From Coriobacteriales bacterium (GTDB lineage: Bacteria; Actinomycetota; Coriobacteriia; Coriobacteriales; UBA8131): a stretch of 17,113 bases of DNA. Shown piece by piece: positions 1 through 7,744 of this stretch. Both the position numbers and the translations under genes were made by a program. The stretch lies in contig JAIRQI010000041.1 of assembly GCA_031256575.1 (NCBI GenBank), positions 1 to 17,113 of the forward strand. The letters are read 5' to 3'. The notes below the pieces were generated by a model. The model searched no databases and was not told where the DNA came from. It worked only from the letters and a program-made list of their open reading frames with translations. Position 1 is the first letter of the stretch. Each line of letters opens with the position of its first letter.

Positions 1-1
1 A

Positions 2-55
2 TCGAGCCAGAGGGTGAAGTTAGACCTCAATGGCCATTTTAGGACCTGGCCGTGA
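2..55 (+). CDS. Possible 3' end of an upstream gene (partial)
   Basis: The frame starting at position 2 is open from the window edge and ends at TGA 53-55, which overlaps the GTG start of the next gene as GTGA. A 4-base stop/start overlap like this is also seen at the next junction. Frame 1 is an alternative: it is open to TAG at 40-42 and would also give a plausible C-terminus. Only 13-17 codons are visible, so the product cannot be named and the frame is uncertain. Confidence 0.2.
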   Translation, partial: SSQRVKLDLNGHFRTWP

Positions 56-1482
56 GCAGCCCGGAGTCCGCAAAAACAGATAAGCCGAGCCTAGACCCTA
101 ACACCCAGGCTGCAGAGCATAGCCTGGAGCCAATAGACACGCCAACATCCCCAGACTCTCCCAGGCAAGCTACCACCCAGTCAGTAAGCTCCAGCGAAGT
201 TGCCGCCCGCCCAGCTTCTCCAAGCGATGCAGCCTCCCTAAGCTCACCGGTCTTCTCCCCAGACAGTGCTACACACCAACTGAACAAGATGCAGAAAATC
301 CGTCGCCTCTACTACCTGATCTGGTCGATTATAGGCTGCGTTTTGCTTGGCATCGGAGCCTGGTACCTGCTGGGTCAGATGACTTCGGCTTTGGCTGTAA
401 TAATCTTGGCGGCATTCCTGGTCTTTCTACTGCGGGCACCGGTGGACTGGATGGAATCCAAAGGCATCCCGCGCTGGGCAGGGGCCTTGATTGCTTATAT
501 TATCGGCATCGCTGTCATCAGCCTATTCGGTTTGATTATCATCCCGTTAATCACCGAGCAGCTGATTGGCTTAATATCTCAGGTTCCAGACTATGTCAGC
601 CGAGTTGGCAATATCTATGAGTCGCTGTATGAGAACTACGGGCATATGCTGGAAGACAGCGACATCAACCAGATATTTACCTCCCTCGGCGATATGGTCT
701 CGGACTGGGCGATTCGCTTCGTAACGGCTGCTCCAGGCAGCGCCATCAGCTTCGGTACCAATCTGATTACCGGCACCCTGGTCTTCTTAATCTCCCTGGT
801 AGCCGGCTATTGGGTGCTGAAGGATCTGCCGGTTATCAAGCTGGAGGTGCGCACTCTAATTAGCCCCCGCCTGCGGGACGACATGAGCTTTGTCGCTTCA
901 GCTTTCTCCCGCGCCCTGGGAGGTTATCTGCGCGGTATGGTGATTGTCGGCTCCTGCATCGGTTTTACAACTGGAATCGGCTTCGCTCTAATTGGCTTGC
1001 CTTACCCGGCGTTGCTCGGGTTGATTGCCGGCCTGATGATTTTTATCCCGATTTTCGGGTCCTGGATCACCGGCACCATTGTGGTGGTCATCGGCCTCTT
1101 CAACTCCGTGCTCACTGCTTTGCTAGCCGTGGTTATCCTGTTGGTGGCGGTCTGGCTGACCGACTACCTGATTACCCCCCGGGTGATGTCTTCGACTGTC
1201 GAGCTACACCCGGCGATGATTCTGGTCGGCGTTTTGGCTGGTGGAGCATTAGCCGGCGTAATCGGCTTGATTGCCGCAATCCCCTTGCTCGCCGCAGCTA
1301 AAAGCATCTTCGTCTACTATTTCGAAAAGCAAAGTGGCCGCAAAATCAGCCATCCCCAGGGGGCTATTTTCCGCCGAGGCAAGAAAGAAGTACCAAAGAC
1401 CGCAGCCATACCAGGCCCTCCAGACCCTCTAGACCCTCCAGACCCTCTAGATACTTCCGATGATGAAAGAATTAAGTCATGA
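52..1482 (+). CDS. AI-2E/PerM family transporter
   Basis: A 476-residue integral membrane protein. Residues 1 to about 80 are a Ser/Pro/Ala/Asp-rich, probably disordered cytoplasmic tail. A hydrophobic core of about eight membrane segments follows (roughly residues 87-430), with the family's pattern of a helix pair near the N-terminus, a soluble stretch around residues 175-230, and a Gly-rich block of C-terminal helices including the FIPIFGSW and YLITPRVM regions. Members export small molecules: AI-2 (TqsA) has been reported, and some act as Na+/H+ antiporters. The substrate here is unknown. The C-terminal tail is Pro/Asp-rich and contains a perfect 18-bp duplication. The GTG start follows AGGA at 41-44 with 7 nt spacing. 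The stop overlaps the alaS start (ATGA 1479-1482), so the two are almost certainly co-transcribed. Confidence 0.88.
   Translation: MSSPESAKTDKPSLDPNTQAAEHSLEPIDTPTSPDSPRQATTQSVSSSEVAARPASPSDAASLSSPVFSPDSATHQLNKMQKIRRLYYLIWSIIGCVLLGIGAWYLLGQMTSALAVIILAAFLVFLLRAPVDWMESKGIPRWAGALIAYIIGIAVISLFGLIIIPLITEQLIGLISQVPDYVSRVGNIYESLYENYGHMLEDSDINQIFTSLGDMVSDWAIRFVTAAPGSAISFGTNLITGTLVFLISLVAGYWVLKDLPVIKLEVRTLISPRLRDDMSFVASAFSRALGGYLRGMVIVGSCIGFTTGIGFALIGLPYPALLGLIAGLMIFIPIFGSWITGTIVVVIGLFNSVLTALLAVVILLVAVWLTDYLITPRVMSSTVELHPAMILVGVLAGGALAGVIGLIAAIPLLAAAKSIFVYYFEKQSGRKISHPQGAIFRRGKKEVPKTAAIPGPPDPLDPPDPLDTSDDERIKS
1416..1451 (+). repeat. Perfect 18-bp tandem duplication inside the transporter gene
   Basis: The unit CCCTCCAGACCCTCTAGA occurs twice back to back at 1416-1433 and 1434-1451. 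It is in frame and encodes a doubled Pro-Pro-Asp-Pro-Leu-Asp motif in the hydrophilic C-terminal tail. The two copies are identical, which fits a recent slippage duplication whose copy number may vary between strains. Confidence 0.9.
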
Positions 1483-4127
1483 ACAGCGCTGAACTCCGCG
1501 AGAAATACCTGGCCTTCTTTGAGTCCAAAGGCTGCCAGCGATGGGCCTCCAGCTCACTGGTTCCCGATGACCCCTCGATGCTCTTGACCAGTGCCGGGAT
1601 GGTACAGTTCAAAGCCTGGTTTCTGCAACAAAAGCAGCTCGACGAGCGCTTTGTCGGCACCACCAGTGTGCAGAAATGCGTGCGTACCACCGATATCGAT
1701 GTCATTGGTACCGATGCCCGTCACCTCTCCTTCTTTGAGATGCTCGGCAACTTCTCTTTCGGGGCCTATTTCAAACAAGAGATGTGCGAGTGGGCCTTAG
1801 AGTTCAGCACCGAGGTATTGGGTTTTGAGCTGGACCGCTTGTATTTCACTGTCTTCACAGACGATGACGAGACTTATGCCATCTGGCAGTCCCTAGGCAT
1901 TCCTGAACAGCATATCTCCCGTCTGGGGGAGGATGATAACTTCTGGCGAGCAGGCCCGACCGGCCCTTGCGGGCCCTGCAGCGAGCTCTACTACGACCAA
2001 GGTGAAGAGTATGGTTGCGGTAGCCCAGACTGTGGGCCAGGTTGTGACTGCGACCGCTATCTAGAATACTGGAACTGTGTCTTCACCCAGTTCGATGGCC
2101 AAGAGGACGGCTCGCTGGTACCTCTGCCCAAGAAGAATATCGACACCGGCATGGGGCTGGAGCGGGCCTTAGCTATTATCAACGGTGTCAGCAGTGTCTT
2201 TAATACCGACATCCTGCGGGCATTAATCAGCATCAGTGAAAAGCTGGCCCAGCAAAGCTACGGAGCCAACCCGTCATCCGACCTCTCAATGCGCATCATT
2301 GCCGACCACATCCGTTCCTGTTCCTTTATGATTGGGGACGGGGTGCTGCCTGGCAACGAAGGTCGCGGTTACGTGCTGCGCCGGTTGCTACGCCGAGCCA
2401 TGCGTCACGGCTCCCTGCTAGGTATCGAGGCACCCTTCCTCTATCAGTCGCTGCCGGTGATTGTCGAAATGATGGGCGATGCCTACCCAGAGATAGTTGA
2501 GAACCAGACCTTGATTGAGCGGGTCATCATCGCTGAAGAAGAACGTTTCGCCCAGACCCTGCGCTTAGGCCAAAGCTACCTGGAAGGGCATCTTCAAGAG
2601 CTTGCTCCAGGCGGTATGCTCAGTGGCCAGGCAGCCTTCGAGCTGCATGACCGCTACGGCTTTCCGATAGACCTGACCATCGAGATTGCCAGCGAATCCG
2701 GCTTCACAGTTGACAGTACCGTATTTACCACACTGATGGCGGAGCAGCGCCAGCGGGCCCGCGATGCCGTCCAAGACAATGCCTGGTCTTCGGTAGGCAG
2801 TATCTTCAGCGAAATCGCCGCGTCCACGGGAGCCACCCGCTTTGTCGGCTACGAGTTAAACGAAGCTCCGGCCCAGGTCTTGGCCTTGCTCGTGCAAAAA
2901 GATGGCGCTGCTACTCTGGTCTCCGAGATTAGCGATGGCCAGGCAGCCCAGGTAGTCTTAGACCTCTCTCCCTTCTATGCAGAGATGGGCGGGCAGCTAG
3001 GTGACACCGGAACTCTAAAGATAGCCGGCGAAGCTACATTCACAGTCACCGACACCCAGGTACATGAGCACGTCTATGCCCATATCGGCACCATAGAAGG
3101 CCAGCTGAAGGTCGGTGACAGTGTGCTGGCCAGCATCGACAGCCGTCGCCGCCAGCGCATTGAGCGCAACCACACAGCCACCCATCTCTTGCACTACGCC
3201 CTGCGCCAGGTGCTCGGCGACCACGTTCACCAGGCCGGCTCACTGGTGGCACCGGACCGCCTGCGCTTCGACTTCACCCACTTCGAGCCGGTGACCAGCG
3301 CCCAATTAGACGCTGTAGAAGCTCTAGCCAACGAGCTGGTGATGGCGGACAACGCGGTGACCGCCTCAGAGACCAGCCTAGAAGCCGCTCGAGCAGCAGG
3401 GGTCATTGCTCTATTTGGGGAGAAGTACGCCGACCAGGTGCGCGTACTGTCTGCCGGAGATGAATCCCAGGAGCTCTGTGGTGGCACCCACGTTCAGCAT
3501 ACCGCTCAAATCGGTTTCATCCGAATCATCTCGGAATCCTCTATTGGCGCAACGCTGCGCCGCATTGAAGCTGTTACCAGCTACGATGCGTATAAGCAGG
3601 TCAAGCAGGATCAGCTATTGCTACAAGCCGCTGCCTCGGCAATGCAAACCCGCCCGAGCGAACTGGTCGAGCGTATCCAAGCCATGCAAGAGCGGGTCAA
3701 AGAACTGGAAGCAGCAGAAAAAGCCAACCGTCGCCAGGTTCTATTAAGTGATGCAGATGAATTACTGGCAGCTCGCGTTGCGAATAGTGCTTTTGTAGCG
3801 GTGGTCAATCGTTTTGATGGTTTAACTGTCGAAGAACTGCGCAGTCTTTGGGACAACCTTCGCGATACCCTGAGCCGTGATGACTCATACGATGGGGCGG
3901 CGGCCTTGGTCGTCGGTGGCCTGACCACAGACGGCAACCCGCTATTGATTGCTGCTGGTACCGAGCTTGCTGTCCAGCGCGGTTTTGATGCCAATGCGCT
4001 AATCAGGCAGATTGCTCCACTTATCGAAGGTGGCGGTGGTGGCCGGTCTAACATGGCTCAGGCTGGAGGCAAGAAAGCCAGCGGTCTAGACCAGGCTCTT
4101 GACCAAGCCCGCGAGGCCCTCAGCTAA
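1479..4127 (+). CDS. alaS: Alanine--tRNA ligase
   Basis: Charges tRNA-Ala in the cytoplasm. The 882-residue length is the usual full length for the family. Class II motif 1 lies around residues 24-50 (SSSLVP, then TSAGM). Motif 2 is around 79-98 (DARHLSFFEMLGNFSFG). Motif 3 includes GMGLER at 224-229. The editing domain carries the zinc-site residues HTATH (His565, His569) and CGGTH (Cys667, His671). The C-terminal DHHA1 domain has the Gly-rich GGGGGR stretch. A Cys-rich insert around residues 180-195 (CGSPDCGPGCDCDRY) is lineage-specific and resembles what I recall from Coriobacteriia. The ATG overlaps the stop of the transporter gene by 4 bases. The next gene has its own promoter, so alaS is probably last in its operon. 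No clear intrinsic terminator follows it. Confidence 0.98.
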   Translation: MNSAELREKYLAFFESKGCQRWASSSLVPDDPSMLLTSAGMVQFKAWFLQQKQLDERFVGTTSVQKCVRTTDIDVIGTDARHLSFFEMLGNFSFGAYFKQEMCEWALEFSTEVLGFELDRLYFTVFTDDDETYAIWQSLGIPEQHISRLGEDDNFWRAGPTGPCGPCSELYYDQGEEYGCGSPDCGPGCDCDRYLEYWNCVFTQFDGQEDGSLVPLPKKNIDTGMGLERALAIINGVSSVFNTDILRALISISEKLAQQSYGANPSSDLSMRIIADHIRSCSFMIGDGVLPGNEGRGYVLRRLLRRAMRHGSLLGIEAPFLYQSLPVIVEMMGDAYPEIVENQTLIERVIIAEEERFAQTLRLGQSYLEGHLQELAPGGMLSGQAAFELHDRYGFPIDLTIEIASESGFTVDSTVFTTLMAEQRQRARDAVQDNAWSSVGSIFSEIAASTGATRFVGYELNEAPAQVLALLVQKDGAATLVSEISDGQAAQVVLDLSPFYAEMGGQLGDTGTLKIAGEATFTVTDTQVHEHVYAHIGTIEGQLKVGDSVLASIDSRRRQRIERNHTATHLLHYALRQVLGDHVHQAGSLVAPDRLRFDFTHFEPVTSAQLDAVEALANELVMADNAVTASETSLEAARAAGVIALFGEKYADQVRVLSAGDESQELCGGTHVQHTAQIGFIRIISESSIGATLRRIEAVTSYDAYKQVKQDQLLLQAAASAMQTRPSELVERIQAMQERVKELEAAEKANRRQVLLSDADELLAARVANSAFVAVVNRFDGLTVEELRSLWDNLRDTLSRDDSYDGAAALVVGGLTTDGNPLLIAAGTELAVQRGFDANALIRQIAPLIEGGGGGRSNMAQAGGKKASGLDQALDQAREALS

Positions 4128-4155
4128 CCAAAAGCGTAAGTCAACAACCTCATCC

Positions 4156-4176
4156 TGTTCTATATAGCATAGAACA
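4156..4176 (+). promoter_or_regulatory. Distal GntR-type operator (inverted repeat)
   Basis: Perfect 8-bp arms TGTTCTAT (4156-4163) and ATAGAACA (4169-4176) flank a 5-nt spacer. The GT...AC outer bases fit the general GntR-family operator pattern. Its length and arm sequence match a second site 43 bp downstream that sits on the promoter. It is probably bound by the regulator encoded at 4318. Confidence 0.65.
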
Positions 4177-4181
4177 ACTCC

Positions 4182-4209
4182 TTGACAATAAGCAGAACTG
4201 TTATATGAT
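4182..4209 (+). promoter_or_regulatory. Sigma-70-type promoter of the GntR operon
   Basis: A perfect -35 TTGACA at 4182-4187 is followed after 16 bp by TATGAT at 4204-4209 (one mismatch from TATAAT). This is the best promoter in the window. The -10 lies wholly inside the second inverted repeat, so a bound repressor would block RNA polymerase. Transcription would begin near 4215, about 100 nt upstream of the GntR start codon. Confidence 0.75.
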
Positions 4210-4219
4210 GTCTATAACA
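4199..4219 (+). promoter_or_regulatory. Proximal GntR-type operator overlapping the -10
   Basis: Arms CTGTTATA (4198-4205) and TATAACAG (4213-4220) are perfect 8-bp complements around a 7-nt spacer. Aligned as 21-mers, this site and the distal one share TGTTnTAT at the left end and TAnAACA at the right end. The centres are 43 bp apart, close to four helical turns, which suits cooperative binding or looping by a repressor dimer pair. Confidence 0.65.
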
Positions 4220-4317
4220 GATGGTAAGTTACGCTCGATGCTTGGCTGTAAGCGAAAAGGTTGGTCGCAACTAACTCACTTCTAGCTAGCAACAGGGCTG
4301 GGCGCCAAGGAGACCTT

Positions 4318-4728
4318 ATGATCATTACCATCCATTTGGATAGTGATATACCCATCTATCAGCAGATTCAGAACCAGATTGTTGCAGGTATCGCTCATGG
4401 CGAGCTAAACCCCGGCGAACTATTACCCTCAGTGCGTACGCTGGCCGATCAGCTGGGTATTAACCTGCATACAGTAAATAAGGCTTACTCCCTGTTGCAG
4501 GATGACGGATATGTTGTCATTCACAGAAGAGCAGGAGTACGTATCGCTGATCCTGAAGGTAAAGGTGATGCGGCTCGCACCGCCCGCGCTCGCCGTGAAA
4601 TCAAACAGGCGTTGATATGCGCTGCTCAAGAAGCAGTGATTTGGCAAATCGACCGCTCAGAGTTTGTCGATACTGCTGCACAGGCTTTCGACACGATTGG
4701 TTCTACTGAGAGGGGAGGTCAACAATGA
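4318..4728 (+). CDS. GntR family transcriptional regulator, YtrA-like
   Basis: A 136-residue DNA-binding protein. Residues about 8-77 form a GntR winged helix: IPIYQQIQNQI helix, then LPSVRTLADQLGINLHTVNKAY helix-turn-helix, then a wing ending at GVRIAD. Only about 55 residues follow, the short C-terminus of the YtrA/YhcF subgroup, which lacks a large effector domain. The ATG at 4318 is chosen because AAGGAG at 4307-4312 lies 5 nt upstream; the frame is open back to 4261 but has no ribosome binding site there and homology begins at this ATG. The stop overlaps the next start (ATGA). YtrA-type regulators usually repress their own operon and respond to cell-envelope stress or antibiotics; the paired operators here support autorepression. 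The inducer cannot be told from sequence. Confidence 0.88.
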   Translation: MIITIHLDSDIPIYQQIQNQIVAGIAHGELNPGELLPSVRTLADQLGINLHTVNKAYSLLQDDGYVVIHRRAGVRIADPEGKGDAARTARARREIKQALICAAQEAVIWQIDRSEFVDTAAQAFDTIGSTERGGQQ

Positions 4729-5831
4729 GTGTTTTCATGACAGTAGTTCTACTGGTGATTCTGGTCATCGAAGGCCTTATTCTGGCTGTCACTCCCTGGC
4801 TTATCAAACGCAGTGAGGTCTTCGCTGTTACTATTCCATCTGCGGAGTATAACCACCCTCGGCTTCGATTACTACGCCGAATGTATGTAGTAACACTATC
4901 TGCTACGACAGTACTGCTGGTGATTGTGCTGATAGCTTTAGCCATCCTGGCCTCTATGGACGACTTCTTCATCGTCTATAGCATCGCTTGCTTCATGATC
5001 ATCCTTGTTGCTATTCCTGCTTATCTCATCTGTCGTTCTCAGGCTCTTAAATTGAAAGCAACAGAGAACTGGGCTTTGCGAGCTGGTGACCAAGTCAGTG
5101 CTGTGACCAGCACAATTACTGTCAAAGATCCTCCAGCGATGGCTTGGAACCTGCTGTACATAGTGGTTCTGTTGATCACCATCGTCATCCAGATTGTACT
5201 TTATCCCCAGATGCCTGACCAGTTGGTTATGCAGATTGACCTGGACGGAACTGTAACCTCCACTATCCAAAAATCACCCGCCAGTATGCTCTTTGCACCT
5301 CTGGTCCAGGCTTTCATGGCTAGCTGTATGGTCTTTGCTTACTGGATGATGTGCCGTGGGCGACTAGATATCAATCCATCCTATCCTTTTGCATCGGCTC
5401 ACCGTTCAGCTTTGTTTGTTCGTATCCAAGCGCTGGTTCTGTTGTTCTTCGGAGTGCTGACCTGCGCTGCAATTACCCTGATTCCATTTACGTTCGTTGG
5501 CTGGTTACCGCTGCAAACCGCTGGACTGATCATGATGGCGGTAATAGTCATGATGCTGGTCGCAGAGCTATATATAGCGCTGAAGTATGGCCAGTTCGGA
5601 GCTCGTCTGGCACCGTCAGCCGAAGCTGAGAGTTCAATAGCCCGGGACGATGACCGATATTGGCGACTAGGCATGTTCTATTTCAACCCTAATGACCCAG
5701 TGTTGTTCTTACCAAAACGCTTTGGAGTCGGCTGGACCAGTAACTTTGCCCGTCCAATGGTCTGGCTGTTCATCATTGGCCTAGTGCTTCTGACCACTGC
5801 ATTCGTAGCCGCTGTCTTTCTGCTGGTCTGA
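4725..5831 (+). CDS. DUF1648/DUF5808 multi-pass membrane protein
   Basis: 368 residues with about eight membrane segments (approximately 3-23, 46-75, 80-102, 140-162, 188-210, 233-258, 262-285, 345-367). After the fourth segment, YPQMPDQLVMQIDLDG resembles the DUF1648 signature (Leu-Pro-Asp followed by a Gly-containing turn) found in SdpI-type immunity proteins. Near the C-terminus, WRLGMFYFNPNDPVLFLPKR (from about residue 309), continuing into FGVGWTSNF, is the DUF5808 signature. The gene is translationally coupled to the GntR regulator (overlap 4725-4728), preceded by GGGGAGG. In Firmicutes such GntR-plus-DUF1648 pairs respond to or protect from membrane-active peptides. By analogy this may be an envelope-stress or self-protection protein; that role is inferred. 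Confidence 0.75.
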   Translation: MSVFMTVVLLVILVIEGLILAVTPWLIKRSEVFAVTIPSAEYNHPRLRLLRRMYVVTLSATTVLLVIVLIALAILASMDDFFIVYSIACFMIILVAIPAYLICRSQALKLKATENWALRAGDQVSAVTSTITVKDPPAMAWNLLYIVVLLITIVIQIVLYPQMPDQLVMQIDLDGTVTSTIQKSPASMLFAPLVQAFMASCMVFAYWMMCRGRLDINPSYPFASAHRSALFVRIQALVLLFFGVLTCAAITLIPFTFVGWLPLQTAGLIMMAVIVMMLVAELYIALKYGQFGARLAPSAEAESSIARDDDRYWRLGMFYFNPNDPVLFLPKRFGVGWTSNFARPMVWLFIIGLVLLTTAFVAAVFLLV

Positions 5832-5985
5832 CCAACAGCGGAAGCATAAGCTCGACAGTATTAGTCTTAACTCACGAAGAAGCATGAGACCTGATAATTA
5901 AGCAGTGACTATTCATGTACCTTGCTGGTGACGATTACTGGTAAGACATAGTAACAAGCAGGTCATTAGAGGGGAGGAGAAAGAC

Positions 5986-7110
5986 ATGAAGCGAATCATT
6001 ATTTTCCTGGCAATCACCTTCGGCATTACCTTCAGCCTGGAGTTCGGCTTGCTTTATCCACTGTTCATGGCAGCAGACCAGAACCCGACGTTTGCCCTGG
6101 TCTATCAGCTATTATTATCTACAATGATGTTGATACCAGCGTTGGGAGCCCTGCTTACCAGGTTAATCAGTAAGGAAGGGCTACGACAGGCCATGATAAA
6201 ACCACAGGGCAAAGGCCGAGCTGTGAAGTATTTTCTCATAGCTTGGTTCGGGCCAGCTGTGCTCACCACGCTCGGCGCCATTCTGTATTTCTGCCTCAAC
6301 CCGGCTGACTTCGACCCGGCAATGGCTACCTACAAAGCCAGTTTGGCTAGCCAAATGCAAGCGGCTTCCCCCAACACAACACTCTCCGAGGCAACCATCG
6401 CAATGATAGGCCCGATTCAACTAGTAGTCGCCGTGCTTTTCTCCCCAATACTGAATTCTATCTTCTGTTTCGGAGAGGAATGGGGCTGGCGGGGCTATCT
6501 TGTTCCAAAGCTGAATGAACGCCTCTCCTTCATACCGACAGTCCTGATCAGTGGGGTAATCTGGGGACTCTGGCACGCCCCGGTGATCAACCTCGGGCAT
6601 AATTACGGATTCGGTTACCATGGCTATCCATGGCTAGGCATTGCCGCCATGTGCTTATTCTGTGTGGTGCTCGGCACCTTGTTCAGTTATCTGACTATCA
6701 AGACGCATAGCTGTCTACCGGCGGTAATCGGCCATGGAGCGGTCAATGGTTTCGCCTCTGCCCCGCTACTCTTCTCGCTTTCTGGTGGAGACCCTTTTAT
6801 CGGCCCCCTACCGGTTGGATTGGTCGGAGGTAGCGCTTTCATCGTGGTAGCGCTGGTCATCTGTGTCCGGATGCGTAAAGACCCAGGCTTCAAGACGCCC
6901 GCTGCGGTAGCCGACGCTCCCCCTGTTCACTCAGCTAGTCGCCCAGACCCGGCAGACCTCGACTCCTTTCTGGGGGCTGTTGGCCCACTCGTCGGCACCG
7001 ATCACAGCACAGGCATCGACAGTTACCGGATTACCACCAATGATGATCTTTACGTCATTACGGGTTCCAGCAGCAACAAAGGCATCAACTACATCCTGCA
7101 TGGAGCGTAA
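5986..7110 (+). CDS. CPBP family intramembrane metalloprotease (Abi/CAAX-type)
   Basis: 374 residues, multi-pass membrane protein. The family motifs are present: EEWGWR with Glu164, Glu165 and Arg169; WHAP with His197; and GHGAVN with His250 and Asn254. Known members cleave prenylated proteins or peptides in the membrane, and bacterial ones are often tied to bacteriocin self-immunity. AGGGGAGGAG precedes the ATG. The membrane core ends near residue 305; everything after about residue 316 is read antisense to the corrinoid gene and is unlike a normal CPBP tail. It follows the DUF1648 gene after 154 bp on the same strand with no clear terminator between, so it may belong to the same GntR-controlled unit. 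The functional protein probably ends before or regardless of the antisense tail. Confidence 0.85.
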   Translation: MKRIIIFLAITFGITFSLEFGLLYPLFMAADQNPTFALVYQLLLSTMMLIPALGALLTRLISKEGLRQAMIKPQGKGRAVKYFLIAWFGPAVLTTLGAILYFCLNPADFDPAMATYKASLASQMQAASPNTTLSEATIAMIGPIQLVVAVLFSPILNSIFCFGEEWGWRGYLVPKLNERLSFIPTVLISGVIWGLWHAPVINLGHNYGFGYHGYPWLGIAAMCLFCVVLGTLFSYLTIKTHSCLPAVIGHGAVNGFASAPLLFSLSGGDPFIGPLPVGLVGGSAFIVVALVICVRMRKDPGFKTPAAVADAPPVHSASRPDPADLDSFLGAVGPLVGTDHSTGIDSYRITTNDDLYVITGSSSNKGINYILHGA

Positions 7111-7566
7111 AGCCAAGGTCAAGACACCAGACAGGGCTACGATTTTCACATCCTCGGCAGCTGCGGTAGCCACGATCTTCTCTGGCAAGACATCGATACC
7201 TAGGTCAATGACATCGAAACCTGCTGCTTCCAGCATACCTTTGACTATATTCTTACCGATATCGTGGATATCCCCTTTGACGGTGCAGATTACCAGTTTA
7301 CCCAGCTTGACTGTACTGCCAGCGCTGAGAGCAGGTTTCAGGATATCCACTGCGGCGCTCATTATTTCACTGGAATATAACAGGTCACCGAGAAAATACA
7401 CCCCGGTTTCAAAACGATTGCCAATCTCGGTCATGGCCTCCTGGCAGGTCTCCAGTGCTGCTTGGGCATCGCTGCCACCAGCGCTCATCAACTCGGTTAA
7501 GAGTTCGTAGACCTCCTCCTCTTTGAGGTCGATCATTATTTCTTTAAGCTTTACTAAATCAGCCAT
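6931..7566 (-). CDS. Cobalamin-binding corrinoid protein (MtaC/MtbC/MttC-like)
   Basis: The methyl carrier of a corrinoid methyltransferase system, cytoplasmic. Its 211 residues match the family length. Residues about 1-85 are the helical methionine-synthase-type cap domain (LLYSSEIMSAA region). From about 88 a B12-binding Rossmann domain follows, with Asp99-Ile-His101-Asp-Ile-Gly104 as the DxHxxG motif; His101 is the expected lower cobalt ligand. SGVLT and the GGNPVT loop complete the nucleotide-tail pocket. AGGGAG (7575-7580) sits 8 nt before the ATG. It is the last gene of the minus-strand operon behind a UroD-family methyltransferase, the standard pairing. The specific substrate class (methanol, methylamine, methoxyaromatic or other) cannot be told. 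Its 3' 180 bp overlap the CPBP gene tail to tail. Confidence 0.93.
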   Translation of the reverse strand: MADLVKLKEIMIDLKEEEVYELLTELMSAGGSDAQAALETCQEAMTEIGNRFETGVYFLGDLLYSSEIMSAAVDILKPALSAGSTVKLGKLVICTVKGDIHDIGKNIVKGMLEAAGFDVIDLGIDVLPEKIVATAAAEDVKIVALSGVLTLALRSMQDVVDAFVAAGTRNDVKIIIGGNPVTVDACAVIGADEWANSPQKGVEVCRVWATS

Positions 7567-7599
7567 TATCTCAACTCCCTTATATCGAAAATCCGATAC

Positions 7600-7731
7600 C
7601 TAAAGCATCATCAGCGAACCCCGCAGAGCACCGATCATCTCGGCTCGTTTGGCGGCATCCGGCTCCCAGCTGGTGTCGTTTTGAGCTTGTTCCAGCAGGT
7701 CATCTAAGCTGTAATCGTATTCGTCATTCAT
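7600..7731 (-). CDS. Small 43-residue ORF in the methyltransferase operon
   Basis: A short reading frame between the UroD-family gene and the corrinoid gene. ATG at 7731 follows AGGGAG (7740-7745) with 8 nt spacing; the stop is TAG at 7600-7602. The sequence around the start (AAGGGAGTGAGATTA) is nearly the same as that before the corrinoid gene (AAGGGAGTTGAGATA), including the spacing. It starts 13 nt after the UroD gene's stop and ends 33 nt before the corrinoid gene. The peptide is acidic at the N-terminus (MNDEYDYSLDDLLEQ), with an amphipathic middle and a hydrophobic end (GALRGSLMML). It has no recognised domain. It could be a small accessory protein binding the corrinoid or methyltransferase subunit, or a remnant. 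Translation is supported by the ribosome binding site only. Confidence 0.6.
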   Translation of the reverse strand: MNDEYDYSLDDLLEQAQNDTSWEPDAAKRAEMIGALRGSLMML

Positions 7732-7744
7732 TAATCTCACTCCC

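Noticed and set aside
3611..4054. 147-codon minus-strand frame within alaS
   Set aside because: It is antisense to the conserved C-terminal domain of AlaS and has no ribosome binding site or family resemblance.
4221..4274. 17-codon leader frame upstream of the GntR gene
   Set aside because: It has no ribosome binding site and no sign of a regulatory codon run; frames this short are common by chance.
6980..7510. 176-codon plus-strand frame across the corrinoid gene
   Set aside because: It is the antisense of a clearly conserved corrinoid protein, has Ser/Thr/Ala-rich shadow composition and no start signal.
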